A DNA stretch of 64,000 bases, taken from positions 1 to 64,000 of the forward strand of contig DATY01000006.1 in assembly GCA_002504905.1 (NCBI GenBank), read 5' to 3'. The stretch is from Euryarchaeota archaeon UBA605 (GTDB lineage Archaea > Thermoplasmatota > Poseidoniia > Poseidoniales > Thalassarchaeaceae). The translations under genes and the position numbers were made by a program. Positions 36,642 through 46,074 of this stretch are shown one piece after another; positions within the stretch are counted from its first letter, which is position 1; every line of letters starts with the position of its first letter. A model generated the notes under the pieces. It did not search any database, was not told the origin of the DNA, and saw only the letters and a program-made list of their open reading frames with translations.

Positions 36642-37676
36642 TTAATTATTTCTTAAATTCGATATATGACATGCAATAATTTTCGTAGCAATCAATGCAG
36701 CCGAGAACTCTGTTAAGTTGGTGTTATTAGAAGTTGATATTTCATTGATATCTGCACCTATAACTTGTGATTTTTTACCATTAAATAATTCTTGTATTAT
36801 CTGATTGGCTCCCCAGAATGACAATCCTCCTGGGACCGGGGTTCCAGTTGCTGGAACTAAAATTCCATCCAATCCATCTATATCGAAACTTAACCATATT
36901 GGGCCTGATAGATTTTTGATTTGATTAATCATTTTATTCCAATCAGAAATTTTTGAATCTATACTGATTAGATCTTTTGCAAACCATGTTTTAATCCTAT
37001 TATCAGTTTCAATTATTTCTTTTTCTTCTGAACTGTAGGCTCTAACACCTATCTGAATTATTTTTCCTACTCCTTCATCTAAAGTTCTTCTAATTACTGT
37101 TCCATGAGAAAATTTTTCTCCATTTAATTTATCCCTTAGATCCGCATGTGCATCAATTTGTACAATCGTCAATTGATTTAGATTCCCCTCAATTATAGGA
37201 TGTTTGTTGAGAGATCTAATAATTGGTAGTAGCATACCATGTTCCCCCCCTAAGAATATTGGGAATTGCTTTCCATCAACCCATTTCGAAGAGAATTCTT
37301 CTATACTCTCTAGAGCCTCTGAGAGGCTTGGAACGTCATTATTCCAAGATTCTGAGGTAAATAATTTGAAACCACAGGGTAAATCTTCGTCTAATAAATC
37401 ATCAAATAATTCTACCTGTGAACTGGCGCTAATACATGCCTTTGGTCCGAATTCTGTTCCTTCCCTGTAGCTTGTAGTCATTTCATAAGGTATGGGTAAA
37501 ATCACGATATCATAGGGGCCATTTTCATTTTCTTCAAGTCCAAAGAAAGTCATCTTCCCAGACTCATCCATGATGATTACGGCGGGTGTCTCTCGATTAA
37601 TGGCTTCGGGATTGAAATTTAATCTGTAATGTTGATAAAGTATGGTTGATAAGTCAAACCCACTCATGGAATCCAT
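36642..37676 (-). CDS. Arginase/agmatinase-family ureohydrolase
   Basis: 344 residues from ATG 37676; a longer frame to 37712 would overlap the divergent gene. Metal ligands are visible in FLGGEHGML, VQIDAHADLRD and SFDIDGLDG, followed by ATGTPVPGGLS. The family hydrolyses agmatine, arginine or similar guanidino compounds to urea. Agmatinase is the most likely role (putrescine synthesis in archaea), but substrate-specific residues cannot be judged here. About 50 residues precede the core, longer than usual. Its start is only 15 bp from that of the next gene. Confidence 0.85.
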   Translation of the reverse strand: MDSMSGFDLSTILYQHYRLNFNPEAINRETPAVIIMDESGKMTFFGLEENENGPYDIVILPIPYEMTTSYREGTEFGPKACISASSQVELFDDLLDEDLPCGFKLFTSESWNNDVPSLSEALESIEEFSSKWVDGKQFPIFLGGEHGMLLPIIRSLNKHPIIEGNLNQLTIVQIDAHADLRDKLNGEKFSHGTVIRRTLDEGVGKIIQIGVRAYSSEEKEIIETDNRIKTWFAKDLISIDSKISDWNKMINQIKNLSGPIWLSFDIDGLDGILVPATGTPVPGGLSFWGANQIIQELFNGKKSQVIGADINEISTSNNTNLTEFSAALIATKIIACHISNLRNN

Positions 37677-37691
37677 AATGGAGTCGGTGAT

Positions 37692-38108
37692 ATGGGATTG
37701 ACACTTGCTCAATTAACTCAGGCTATACGTCGTAAAGTTGACGAAGATATGGAAACAGTTGTTGCGGAAGGTATCGCCGAGCATGCTCTGGGATTTTTTG
37801 GTTTCTCAAATCGAATTATTGATAATGCATTAGAACCAAACGATCGTAACCTCTTCTATCAACTACAAGATTATGATTTGTTGACTACTGAATCAGAAGA
37901 GACTACATTATGGGATGGAAGAGAATGGAGAATCCATTATTGGAAATTTAAGTCTTCGGCTGAAGCATTCGCTTTAGCTGCAATGGAGATGAGAAATAAA
38001 AAGGTCGAAGATGAAGACCCTTACGCAGGAATATATGATGATATGCCTGCAAATCTTTGGAAAGAGAGATCTGGAGAAGAAGATGATTGGGAAGAACCAT
38101 TATTCTAG
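37692..38108 (+). CDS. DUF6015-like archaeal protein
   Basis: 138 residues. GLTLAQLTQAIRRKVDEDMETVVAEGIAEHALGFFGFSNRIIDN is helical; DRNLFYQLQDYDLLTTESEETTLWDGREWRIHYW then looks like a small winged-helix unit, where L-x-D-x-G-L-L is followed by a beta hairpin. It resembles the DUF6015 group of Thermoplasmatota as I remember it. The C-terminus is acidic (GEEDDWEEPLF). A regulatory role is possible, perhaps of the agmatinase that shares its promoter region. Confidence 0.6.
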   Translation: MGLTLAQLTQAIRRKVDEDMETVVAEGIAEHALGFFGFSNRIIDNALEPNDRNLFYQLQDYDLLTTESEETTLWDGREWRIHYWKFKSSAEAFALAAMEMRNKKVEDEDPYAGIYDDMPANLWKERSGEEDDWEEPLF

Positions 38109-38110
38109 TA

Positions 38111-38130
38111 TATTTTTTTATTTTTTTATA
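38111..38130 (+). terminator. Double T-tract terminator
   Basis: Two runs of seven T separated by one A (38113-38119, 38121-38127) directly after the stop of the DUF6015-like gene. Oligo-T on the coding strand is the core archaeal termination signal. Confidence 0.65.
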
Positions 38131-38180
38131 AAATATCATTCACCCCTAAGTTTCAAAAGCATTATCTTCTAGACTTTATC

Positions 38181-41100
38181 ATGAAAAGCGTCCAGAAAGT
38201 TCTTTTCATTGTTTTTATTTTACTATTCAGTAGTTCTACTTCATTAGTATATGCTGAAGAAAATCAATCCATAGAATGTGAAATTCTTGCAGATTGGGGG
38301 GCAGATTATATCCCAAAGATAGATATCGAAGGAAATTTTTCGACATTTGAATCAATTATCATTCATCGTTATGTAGTTTCTTTTTCCCCCTCTTACGTTA
38401 ATGGTTCATCTCCTCATTTAGTTGATACTTCAATAAGTCATTTTCGAGGAGATAACCTTATTGGTGATACTTTCAACTCTAATATAATTGAAGCAGGTGG
38501 AGAAATTGATATTATTCTACCAGAAGAACCTGTTTTCATGGATGAAATTGAGATATCGGTTGAAACCTTAGAAGCATCATGTAGTCGTTCCATCAGTGTT
38601 ACAAATTGGAATCAGCCAATAGCAGATCATGAAGTAACTAGTAACAGAACATGGCAGAATAATATTTTAGGCGATTCTGAAGTTAGTTCTAACCTAATTT
38701 TTGAGGGTAGAGGTTGGCAGCAAAGAATAGGCGCAAGTCTGACCTCAAATGAATTAGGTTCAGGAAGTTTTGAGTTATCAAATTTTGATAATATGGATAT
38801 AGAGCTTGATTTACATAAGGTTTGGCTAAATCAAACATACTATGATGAAGAATTACTAGCGCAGGAATTTGAAATGCGTGGAGAGGGGAATTTATTCACT
38901 GTTCAGGATGGTTTAGATATTTCAGTTAATGTAACAGAGGCGTTTTATAATCGTACAGTATTACAAGATAGTTATACTGAACATTTACTAGTTGATGGCT
39001 ATGGAATGATACACCTATTAGATAGATCAGAAAATGATAGTATATCTATATCGGGAGATATTTCTTCTTTCTATTTTGAATCATTAGATTCAGATGGTTT
39101 AAGAGAATATCAGAACATTAATTTAGAAGCAGATGCTACAAGTTTTATTGATTTTGCAGATGGTAATATTGATCTTGAGTTGGAAGAATTTAGATACAAA
39201 GATTTGTGGATACATGGAGTTCAAGAAGAACATCTCTTGAAGTATATTGGCAATGCTGAATTTAATGCTATTATCTCAGATGAAGCACCTTACATTTATA
39301 CAAATGGTACGGTTGACAGTTTACATTTCGAAGATAGAAATGGATTAATACTCTATGACACTTTAAGACTTGATGGCACATATGATGGCGATTTTTCAGG
39401 TTCATTTGGGATAATAAGATTGATCGAAGATAAGGCAATACAGAAGAATTTTTCAGGATCAAATTTTGAGGTAAATAAAATTAGAAATGAGAATTGGCTT
39501 AATGTTTCTGGAGGATTTATAATTGTAGATGAAGAGATTAATGCAGAACATAATCTTACATATGAGTATACGGTACCTCAATCTTATTGGGAAAATCCAG
39601 TTGTTAGGTATCAGTATATCGAAGATAATGGATCTAGTTCAGATGATTTTCCAGAAAATTCCCCAATACCGATAGATCCAGAAAGACCATCTTCGAGTTC
39701 TTTCGAGTCGTCACCCATCACTAAAGAGACAGGAGTTATTCCTGATATTTTAAGATCCGGAGATGAGATAATTTTATCGAGAAATATAGATCTTGTTCTA
39801 TCCATTGTTGTCCAAGATATTAGGGAAGTGAATATAGACGGTCATAATGTCGATGTGATTGATTGGATAGGAAATTATGGCAATAACACTTCTGCATCTG
39901 GTAGTGTGATTAATGAGGGCTTATTGGCTGGATTATTTCACCAAATCAATCGTTCAATCAGTTTACCTTTAGCTGAGAGTGAGGTCAATTTCCATGAGAC
40001 TCAGAGCTTAGATAAAATTCGCTCACCATCAATTATTACTGCAGAAGAAAATACTCCCCCAATATTAGAAAAAGTAGAATTTAGAGAGGGTTTTTTGTAC
40101 GCTGAAGGTGGACAAGCTCATCTTGAAGTTTCAGTAGATGATATTGATAATGATATTATTTCTTTACATGTCAACCTATCAGAATTTGGACTAGGGATCA
40201 TAGAACTATCAGACAAGGGATTGTTTGGAGATAGTGTAATTCACGATGATGTTTGGACATCATTAGTAATAGCAGATGGATTAAATTTTGGCAATAAAAC
40301 AGTTGAAATCGAAATAACTGATATTTGGGAATCTGTACTATTCACCACAAGTATTATCATTCTTAATCCAGCTCCTGTAATGTCATCTATTGATTTCTCA
40401 CCCAGTGTTGTGAAACGTGGAGATTTGGTGGATGTTTCTATATTGGCAGAAGATGGTCACGGCGTAAGTTCTGTTTCTTTAGAATTAACGAGTGCTGGCG
40501 GAGAGTCAATATCTCTTTCATTAATTGATACAAAATGGGTTGGTCAATTTCAAGTTCCATATATCATCACTCCGGGTGAAAGATTGGTCCCGATTAGATT
40601 GATTGATGGAAATGATTCTTCCAGATTAATAACTAAATCTTTAGTTAATGGAGTAGAAATTATGTCAATATTGACCATCATTAATGAAGCTCCTTCCTTT
40701 ATCAATTATTCAATCGTCAAAGATAACGAAATATCTGATAGTGTATTAGTCCCTCAATCGGGAGACCCGATACCACAAGTATTGGAAATATCTATGTTTG
40801 ATCCTGATGGCTTATCCTCAGTGCAAGTCAAGATGGGTAGATTAGCCCCGATTGGTGAATCAAATAATTGGATTCTAATGAAAGATGATGGTTCAGGAGT
40901 AGATAGAATCGCTAATGATGGAGTATTTTCATTAGAGATTTTCCCTCGTTCCAGTCTACCAAACGGGGAGATAGAAGTTTTTGTTAGAGGAACTGATATT
41001 TATCTTTCCACCACAGATGTAAATGATCAAAGTTTAGTAATAAAATTAGATAAAATAGAAGAATCAAATACAGGTAATTGGTTTTCAGATAATAGATCTA

Positions 41101-41186
41101 TATTAATTGTAATCGGTTTATTAATCGTTTTATCTTTATCATTTGCAGGTATCTTAATTGTATTACGTAATTCAGACTTCGATTAG
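38181..41186 (+). CDS. Large secreted, membrane-anchored surface protein
   Basis: 1001 residues. A signal peptide (MKSVQKVLFIVFILLFSSST) and a C-terminal helix (SILIVIGLLIVLSLSFAGIL) with a 7-residue tail bracket an acidic, beta-rich extracellular part with many N-x-S/T sites. The C-terminal third holds several Ig/cadherin-like units of choice-of-anchor type, with conserved phrases such as HDDVWTSLVI and RIANDGVFSLEI. No catalytic motif is visible. Probably an S-layer-like or adhesion protein. A single-gene transcript is likely, since a terminator precedes it and a tRNA on the other strand follows. Confidence 0.75.
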   Translation: MKSVQKVLFIVFILLFSSSTSLVYAEENQSIECEILADWGADYIPKIDIEGNFSTFESIIIHRYVVSFSPSYVNGSSPHLVDTSISHFRGDNLIGDTFNSNIIEAGGEIDIILPEEPVFMDEIEISVETLEASCSRSISVTNWNQPIADHEVTSNRTWQNNILGDSEVSSNLIFEGRGWQQRIGASLTSNELGSGSFELSNFDNMDIELDLHKVWLNQTYYDEELLAQEFEMRGEGNLFTVQDGLDISVNVTEAFYNRTVLQDSYTEHLLVDGYGMIHLLDRSENDSISISGDISSFYFESLDSDGLREYQNINLEADATSFIDFADGNIDLELEEFRYKDLWIHGVQEEHLLKYIGNAEFNAIISDEAPYIYTNGTVDSLHFEDRNGLILYDTLRLDGTYDGDFSGSFGIIRLIEDKAIQKNFSGSNFEVNKIRNENWLNVSGGFIIVDEEINAEHNLTYEYTVPQSYWENPVVRYQYIEDNGSSSDDFPENSPIPIDPERPSSSSFESSPITKETGVIPDILRSGDEIILSRNIDLVLSIVVQDIREVNIDGHNVDVIDWIGNYGNNTSASGSVINEGLLAGLFHQINRSISLPLAESEVNFHETQSLDKIRSPSIITAEENTPPILEKVEFREGFLYAEGGQAHLEVSVDDIDNDIISLHVNLSEFGLGIIELSDKGLFGDSVIHDDVWTSLVIADGLNFGNKTVEIEITDIWESVLFTTSIIILNPAPVMSSIDFSPSVVKRGDLVDVSILAEDGHGVSSVSLELTSAGGESISLSLIDTKWVGQFQVPYIITPGERLVPIRLIDGNDSSRLITKSLVNGVEIMSILTIINEAPSFINYSIVKDNEISDSVLVPQSGDPIPQVLEISMFDPDGLSSVQVKMGRLAPIGESNNWILMKDDGSGVDRIANDGVFSLEIFPRSSLPNGEIEVFVRGTDIYLSTTDVNDQSLVIKLDKIEESNTGNWFSDNRSILIVIGLLIVLSLSFAGILIVLRNSDFD

Positions 41187-41191
41187 TTTGG

Positions 41192-41263
41192 TACGAGTGC
41201 CGGGATTTGAACCCGGGTTCAGGCGTTGGCAACGCCCGGTGATAACCACTACACTACACTCGT
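41192..41263 (-). tRNA. tRNA-Gly (GCC)
   Basis: On the minus strand the acceptor ACGAGTG pairs with CACTCGT. The D arm is GTGTAGTGGTTATCAC. The anticodon stem GGGCG/CGCCT closes the loop TTGCCAA with anticodon GCC. The T arm is CCGGG-TTCAAAT-CCCGG. The discriminator is A and CCA is not encoded. No intron. An A-rich TTAGAAAA about 25 bp upstream (near 41286-41296) may be its TATA box. Confidence 0.93.
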
Positions 41264-41310
41264 ATGAATACTGGGAAACCCGAGTCACTTTTCTAAGCGT
41301 CGGTCTGAGT

Positions 41311-41670
41311 TTAAGACAAATTTTTTAATAAAGTATGAATTTTGTCTCTAGTATGCCTGTAAAAATCAATATCATGTCCCACAGGATCGTCTAATCCCCA
41401 GTCTGATGAAATTGGAAGATTTGGGCATTCAACTCCACACCCCATACTAATTATCCTATCATAGCCTATCGTTTCAATCATATCTATCGATTTAGGGAAT
41501 TGATTTTCCATATTAATTCCCAATTCTCTAATCACATTTACAGCATTTTGAGCAATCTTTTCTCCAGGATGTGTCCCTGCGGATTGTGCCTCAAATCCCA
41601 TATTCTTTGCTAGGGCTTCAGCCATTTGACTCCTACAAGTGTTTCCAACACATACAAACAATAGTTTCAT
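41311..41670 (-). CDS. Low-molecular-weight phosphatase / thioredoxin-type arsenate reductase
   Basis: 119 residues from ATG 41670 (MKLLFVCVGNTCRSQMAEALAK). The P-loop CxGNTCRS opens the protein. MGCGVECPNLP supplies two further cysteines placed like Cys82 and Cys89 of thioredoxin-coupled ArsC, and WGLDDPVGHD carries the general-acid Asp. The three-cysteine arrangement favours arsenate reductase over a tyrosine phosphatase. No arsenite pump or ArsR is adjacent. Confidence 0.85.
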   Translation of the reverse strand: MKLLFVCVGNTCRSQMAEALAKNMGFEAQSAGTHPGEKIAQNAVNVIRELGINMENQFPKSIDMIETIGYDRIISMGCGVECPNLPISSDWGLDDPVGHDIDFYRHTRDKIHTLLKNLS

Positions 41671-41779
41671 AATAACCTGATAAGGCTTAATCTTATCAAT
41701 TAAACTCATATAGATATTACAATTTATGTTGAACTAATTCTCACTAGGGTTGAAGTATTATTTATTACGCGCAATAATT

Positions 41780-42793
41780 ATGTCAGAACCCCCAATAAGC
41801 CATCATGACGGTAAATCTGAACAAAAAGTTGAGAAATCTGAAGCATCAACTGAACAAAAAGCTCAGATGGAACAAGCATATCAACAAATGCAAAGAAAGT
41901 TACGTATCAACAAAATTGACCAAGATATCAAGCATAAAATAATGGTCCTATCAGGTAAAGGAGGAGTTGGTAAGTCTACAGTTGCTACTGGTTTGGCTCT
42001 TTCTCTAGCTAGAATGGGTAAGAAAGTTGGAATTATGGACATCGATATTACTGGACCGAACGTCCCAAAAATGTTAGGTTTGGAAGGTTCAGAATTACAT
42101 GTTGAAAATGGTAGAATTCATCCAGCAATCGGATCTCATGGGATTAAAGTGATTTCCATGGCATTTTTAATTGAGGATCCAGATAAGCCTGTAATATGGC
42201 GCGGACCAATAAAATTAGGTGCAATAAACCAATTTATTGGAGATGTTGAATGGGGAGAACTTGATGCACTAATAATTGACTTTCCTCCAGGAACCAGCGA
42301 TGAACCACTTACTGTCTCTCAAAGTCTTCCTACAATAGATGGAGTTGTTATTGTAACCACTCCCCAAGAAGTAGCTTTACTAGATAGTAGGAAATCAATT
42401 AATTTTGCTAAGACTATTTCGATCCCCGTAATTGGTGTTGTAGAAAACATGAGCGGATATACCATTGATGGAGTTACCGAACCTGAAACTCAAGTTTCAG
42501 TAAAAGGACCGAGTGGAAATATGATTGAGACAATTTCAGATTCAGAAGGAAAATGGTCTGTTATACTAGATGTGTTCAAAAGTGGTGGGGGATCAGATGC
42601 AGCAGAAAATCTTTCAGTACCTTTCCTAGGTTCTCTTCCTTTTGACCCCGGAATAGTTAGAGGAGGAGATGATGGAGTTCATCGTATTCTAGCAGAACCT
42701 GATGGAGCAACTGCGGAGGCTTTTGATAAAATTGTAGAAAAAGTAGTTGAATCATTAGAACTTCCTAGTAGTCCAACGGTTAGAATATCATGA
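41780..42793 (+). CDS. Mrp/NBP35-family P-loop ATPase with altered metal-site region
   Basis: 337 residues from ATG 41780. After a polar helix comes the deviant Walker A LSGKGGVGKSTVATGLALSLARMGKKVG (about 58-85), GIMDIDITGPNVPKMLG, IDFPPGTSDEPL and TTPQEVALLDSRK. These are hallmarks of Mrp/ApbC ATPases that carry and deliver Fe-S clusters. After VVENMSGY the family normally has the cluster-binding CxxC. Here there are no cysteines; instead about 40 residues (about 227-268) resemble a bacterial Ig-like strand unit (TEPETQVSVKGPSGN...SDSEGKWSVIL), followed by normal LSVPFLGSLPFDP. Cluster binding is therefore doubtful. Confidence 0.88.
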   Translation: MSEPPISHHDGKSEQKVEKSEASTEQKAQMEQAYQQMQRKLRINKIDQDIKHKIMVLSGKGGVGKSTVATGLALSLARMGKKVGIMDIDITGPNVPKMLGLEGSELHVENGRIHPAIGSHGIKVISMAFLIEDPDKPVIWRGPIKLGAINQFIGDVEWGELDALIIDFPPGTSDEPLTVSQSLPTIDGVVIVTTPQEVALLDSRKSINFAKTISIPVIGVVENMSGYTIDGVTEPETQVSVKGPSGNMIETISDSEGKWSVILDVFKSGGGSDAAENLSVPFLGSLPFDPGIVRGGDDGVHRILAEPDGATAEAFDKIVEKVVESLELPSSPTVRIS

Positions 42794-42855
42794 TTGATTA
42801 TTTCATAGAAGGGTCAGTTTGATGATGTGTAGTCTTCCCGAGACATATTGATAAT

Positions 42856-44949
42856 ATGGCAGTGGCGAGTGGAATTTATCTCACTTGGATTACCGGTGCT
42901 ATAATAATTAGCATATCTCTAATGCCATTCTTTAAACCAGATTATGCCAAAATTCGAATTTCTAGTTTCATTGATATGTTCAGAAGATATTGGGCACATA
43001 TGATTGTAGTTTTTTCTGTCTATCTATGGAAAGATCTACTAGATCAGCTAGATAGAATTATTATGGCAAATACTCAATTGGATATGACTCCATATATTTA
43101 TGCAATTGAGGGTGATATTGTTTGGTGGATACAAGATTCACTGAATAATTCCTTACTATCTTTTACTTTAACACATTTTTATGTAATGGGTTTTATGGCT
43201 GTAACCTTCTCTTCTTTCATTTATCCAATCTTTTTTGATGACAGATATATGGCAGATAGAGTGTCATTGTCAATGTTTTGGGTTTATATCTTAGCTATTC
43301 CATTTTACTTGTTCTTTAATGTTAGAGTGACAGGAAATTATATTCCAGAAATGGAAACTATAGCCTATGATTTGACGCCAGAAATTCATAATTGGTTCAT
43401 ACAAATAGATCCATTTACTAATGGTATGCCCAGTTTACATATCGGACTTCCTTTTGCTATTTGGTTAACTATGGAAAGATGGGATTCTGATGAAAGATGG
43501 TTAAGATATAGAAGATTATTATTACTATTTATCATAATTACTGCATTCACTATACTTTATCTTGGGATCCATTGGGTTTCAGATATTATTGGTGGGATTA
43601 TCGTTGCTATGATTGCAGTCGAAATTACCGCCAAAACACATAAACCAATTTGGCAATTTGCTGATGAAAGATTATTTTCAAGAAGATTGGCTCGTGCAAT
43701 CGATGATCCAAAGAAATGGTTCTCTGAGTCTTGGATTATTACAAAAAAATTCTTTCATCCAATACAACAACCAAGTTCTAGCCAAACAAAAGCTTTCATT
43801 GCTTCAGTACTAATTTTGACTAGTGGAGTATTATTGTGGGATGCAACTCATCAAGATTTTCCTATTGAGGGAGTGAATCCAACAAATTCTGCTGGTTCAG
43901 AAGGATGGGTAGTTGGAGTTGAAGAAATTGATGATGGGATAGAAATCAAATTGTGGAATGTAAGCACTCAGAAAGAAGCGGTTATTGAGGGAAGTAATTG
44001 GACATCTCCTCCTAAAATAGAATTATCAAATAATAATCTTATACTATTCGATGAATCAAACCTAGATTTCTTTCAATTAAATAATTCATCAATCGAAGTG
44101 TTTGAACCTATATTTAGTCTAAAAGATGATTACACGTTAGATAGAGTTTCAATAATTGAGAATAACCAAGGTGAACCTTGTTTAGTCATAGCTAGCAATA
44201 ACACAATGAAAATTATTAATCTCTTAAGTAATAATTTAATTTCCTCAACTAATATACAAAATCTAACTGCAATTGAAGGTTCTGGACAACTATTTGCTTC
44301 GGCATACAATACAATTAATGGTCCTGTAATTAATGTGACAAACCCTTTTAATCCAGGAGTTGAGATTAATATATTGATTGAAAATTTTTCAAATGATCTA
44401 AATGATGAATATCTTGAACGGTTGTATGAAATTCCTGTAGATTATAAAAACTCAACAATTATTGATATTGAAATGGAAGGAAGTCTGGTAGTTGTTTTAG
44501 TTCATGTAGGGCCACTTAATCGTTTAATTTTAGTTGATGCTTTAACAGGGAATCAGGAAATGATTTCAAATCCTTTATGGCCAACAGAGTCACCCAGTAT
44601 TGAGGGAAATTATATTGCATTTTTACAAAGACCAATTTATTCACCTACATTAAATTTAGATCCTGAAAATTTTAATAGAGATGTATTTATTTGGAACATT
44701 GAAGATAATAGTGGTAGTATTCAGATTACTCTTGATGATCTAGACCAAGAGAATCCTCATGTGCTTGATAACGGAGTGACTTGGATTGAAATTGATGAAA
44801 ATGGAGATTCAGAGTTAGTTATCTATTCGCTAGAAAAAACATTTGAGGAGTACTCATCTGTTGTATTACAATCCGCAATATTGATGTTAATACCATTATT
44901 GTTACTATTATCTCATCAAGTTGCTATCGAGAGAAGGATAAGAAATTAA
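42856..44949 (+). CDS. PAP2-family membrane phosphatase fused to an extracytoplasmic propeller-like domain
   Basis: 697 residues. The first 270 hold about six membrane helices and the PAP2/inositolphosphotransferase motifs GMPSLHIGLPFAIWL (about 192-206) and LGIHWVSDIIGG (about 235-246), which carry the catalytic histidines. After a further helix (ASVLILTSGVLLW, about 315-328) an extracellular region of about 340 residues has repeated blades of the kind seen in beta-propellers (EGWVVGVEEIDDGIEIKLWN, SGQLFASAYNT). A terminal helix and basic tail end it. The enzyme half probably acts on lipid phosphates or polyprenyl-phosphate intermediates; the fusion partner is unexplained. Confidence 0.75.
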   Translation: MAVASGIYLTWITGAIIISISLMPFFKPDYAKIRISSFIDMFRRYWAHMIVVFSVYLWKDLLDQLDRIIMANTQLDMTPYIYAIEGDIVWWIQDSLNNSLLSFTLTHFYVMGFMAVTFSSFIYPIFFDDRYMADRVSLSMFWVYILAIPFYLFFNVRVTGNYIPEMETIAYDLTPEIHNWFIQIDPFTNGMPSLHIGLPFAIWLTMERWDSDERWLRYRRLLLLFIIITAFTILYLGIHWVSDIIGGIIVAMIAVEITAKTHKPIWQFADERLFSRRLARAIDDPKKWFSESWIITKKFFHPIQQPSSSQTKAFIASVLILTSGVLLWDATHQDFPIEGVNPTNSAGSEGWVVGVEEIDDGIEIKLWNVSTQKEAVIEGSNWTSPPKIELSNNNLILFDESNLDFFQLNNSSIEVFEPIFSLKDDYTLDRVSIIENNQGEPCLVIASNNTMKIINLLSNNLISSTNIQNLTAIEGSGQLFASAYNTINGPVINVTNPFNPGVEINILIENFSNDLNDEYLERLYEIPVDYKNSTIIDIEMEGSLVVVLVHVGPLNRLILVDALTGNQEMISNPLWPTESPSIEGNYIAFLQRPIYSPTLNLDPENFNRDVFIWNIEDNSGSIQITLDDLDQENPHVLDNGVTWIEIDENGDSELVIYSLEKTFEEYSSVVLQSAILMLIPLLLLLSHQVAIERRIRN

Positions 44950-46034
44950 GCTTCAGCATATCTAAACATCTCGTCAAGTGAGAATTTGGCTTTTTCAATA
45001 ACTTCGTCTTCCAAATGAATTATTTGGTCATCTCTTGGATTTCTTAATGATTGAAGAATATCTTCTAGGAGAGTTGTTTTCATGTGTTTACACATAACGC
45101 AGGCCCCAATAATATTCATCTCATCATTAGTTTCTGCCAGTACCCTGTCTGCTGTTCCGCATTCGGTGATTAGCATGATGTTATTTTTCCCTTCCTTCCC
45201 TAATCTTATTGATTCATTAATTAAGACTTCACTGCTGCCTATGAAATCACTTTCTTCTAAAACATCAGCCGAACATTCAGGATGACTTAATACTTGAAGA
45301 TCAATTCCTACCTTATTCGCCCTCTCTCTCCAAGAAAGGATTTTTTCTCCTGAAAATAATGCATGAACTTCACATTCTCCATCATAAATAATCACTTCTT
45401 TCTTTCCATTCAATGATTTTTGTAAGTGCTCACCCATAAATCTATCTGGAACAAAAATTAATTTATCTCCTGGTAAATTTTCACATATTTTGAGGTAGTT
45501 ACTACTAGTCACACAAACATCTACTTCCGCTTTTACCTCAGCTGTAGTGTTAATGTAACATGCAACAGGCACTCCAGGATATTTCCTTCTCAATTTTCTA
45601 ACATCTTCTGCTGTTATACTTTCCGATAATGAACATCCAGCTTCTGGAGATGGATGTATAACTAATTTGTTTGGACTTAGTATTTTCGCAGTTTCAGCCA
45701 TAAATCTAACACTAGAGAAAAGAATGATTTGTTGTTGAGCATCTCTAGCTGATTTCGACAGAGAATAACTATCCGAAACTTCATCTGCTACTCCATAGAT
45801 AATATCTGGAGTTTGATAAGAATGGGCAATTAGATAAACATCTTTTTCCTCTTTTAACTCATTAATCTCAAGTGTGTAAGGAGCTATTGACTTACAGTGC
45901 TCCATTGTCCATCTTTCAGGCTGTTTTATGGCATCAATAAGCCTTCTTGCTTCTTCATCTATAATCTCTTCAGAATACATCTTTGGAATTACTTTACCTT
46001 GACTTTTAGGAGCATTTGGTAAGTCCATAGACAT
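44946..46034 (-). CDS. nadA: Quinolinate synthase A
   Basis: 362 residues. The three cluster cysteines lie in VACYINTTAEVKAE, ITECGTADRVL and ACVMCKHMK. Substrate motifs include YLIAHSYQTPDII and HPECSADVLEESDFIGS. With its [4Fe-4S] cluster it condenses iminoaspartate with DHAP in NAD synthesis. No nadB or nadC is adjacent. Its stop interlocks with the PAP2-fusion stop, and its start is about 40 bp from the divergent bud32 start. Confidence 0.95.
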   Translation of the reverse strand: MSMDLPNAPKSQGKVIPKMYSEEIIDEEARRLIDAIKQPERWTMEHCKSIAPYTLEINELKEEKDVYLIAHSYQTPDIIYGVADEVSDSYSLSKSARDAQQQIILFSSVRFMAETAKILSPNKLVIHPSPEAGCSLSESITAEDVRKLRRKYPGVPVACYINTTAEVKAEVDVCVTSSNYLKICENLPGDKLIFVPDRFMGEHLQKSLNGKKEVIIYDGECEVHALFSGEKILSWRERANKVGIDLQVLSHPECSADVLEESDFIGSSEVLINESIRLGKEGKNNIMLITECGTADRVLAETNDEMNIIGACVMCKHMKTTLLEDILQSLRNPRDDQIIHLEDEVIEKAKFSLDEMFRYAEA

Positions 46035-46074
46035 GTTAATTCGCTCATTGGTCAGGTTTAACCTCTTTCAAGGT

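Noticed and set aside
42794..42855. C/D box guide RNA (TGATGATG followed by a stem-like segment)
   Set aside because: A C-like box is present but no convincing D box (CTGA) or C'/D' pair follows.
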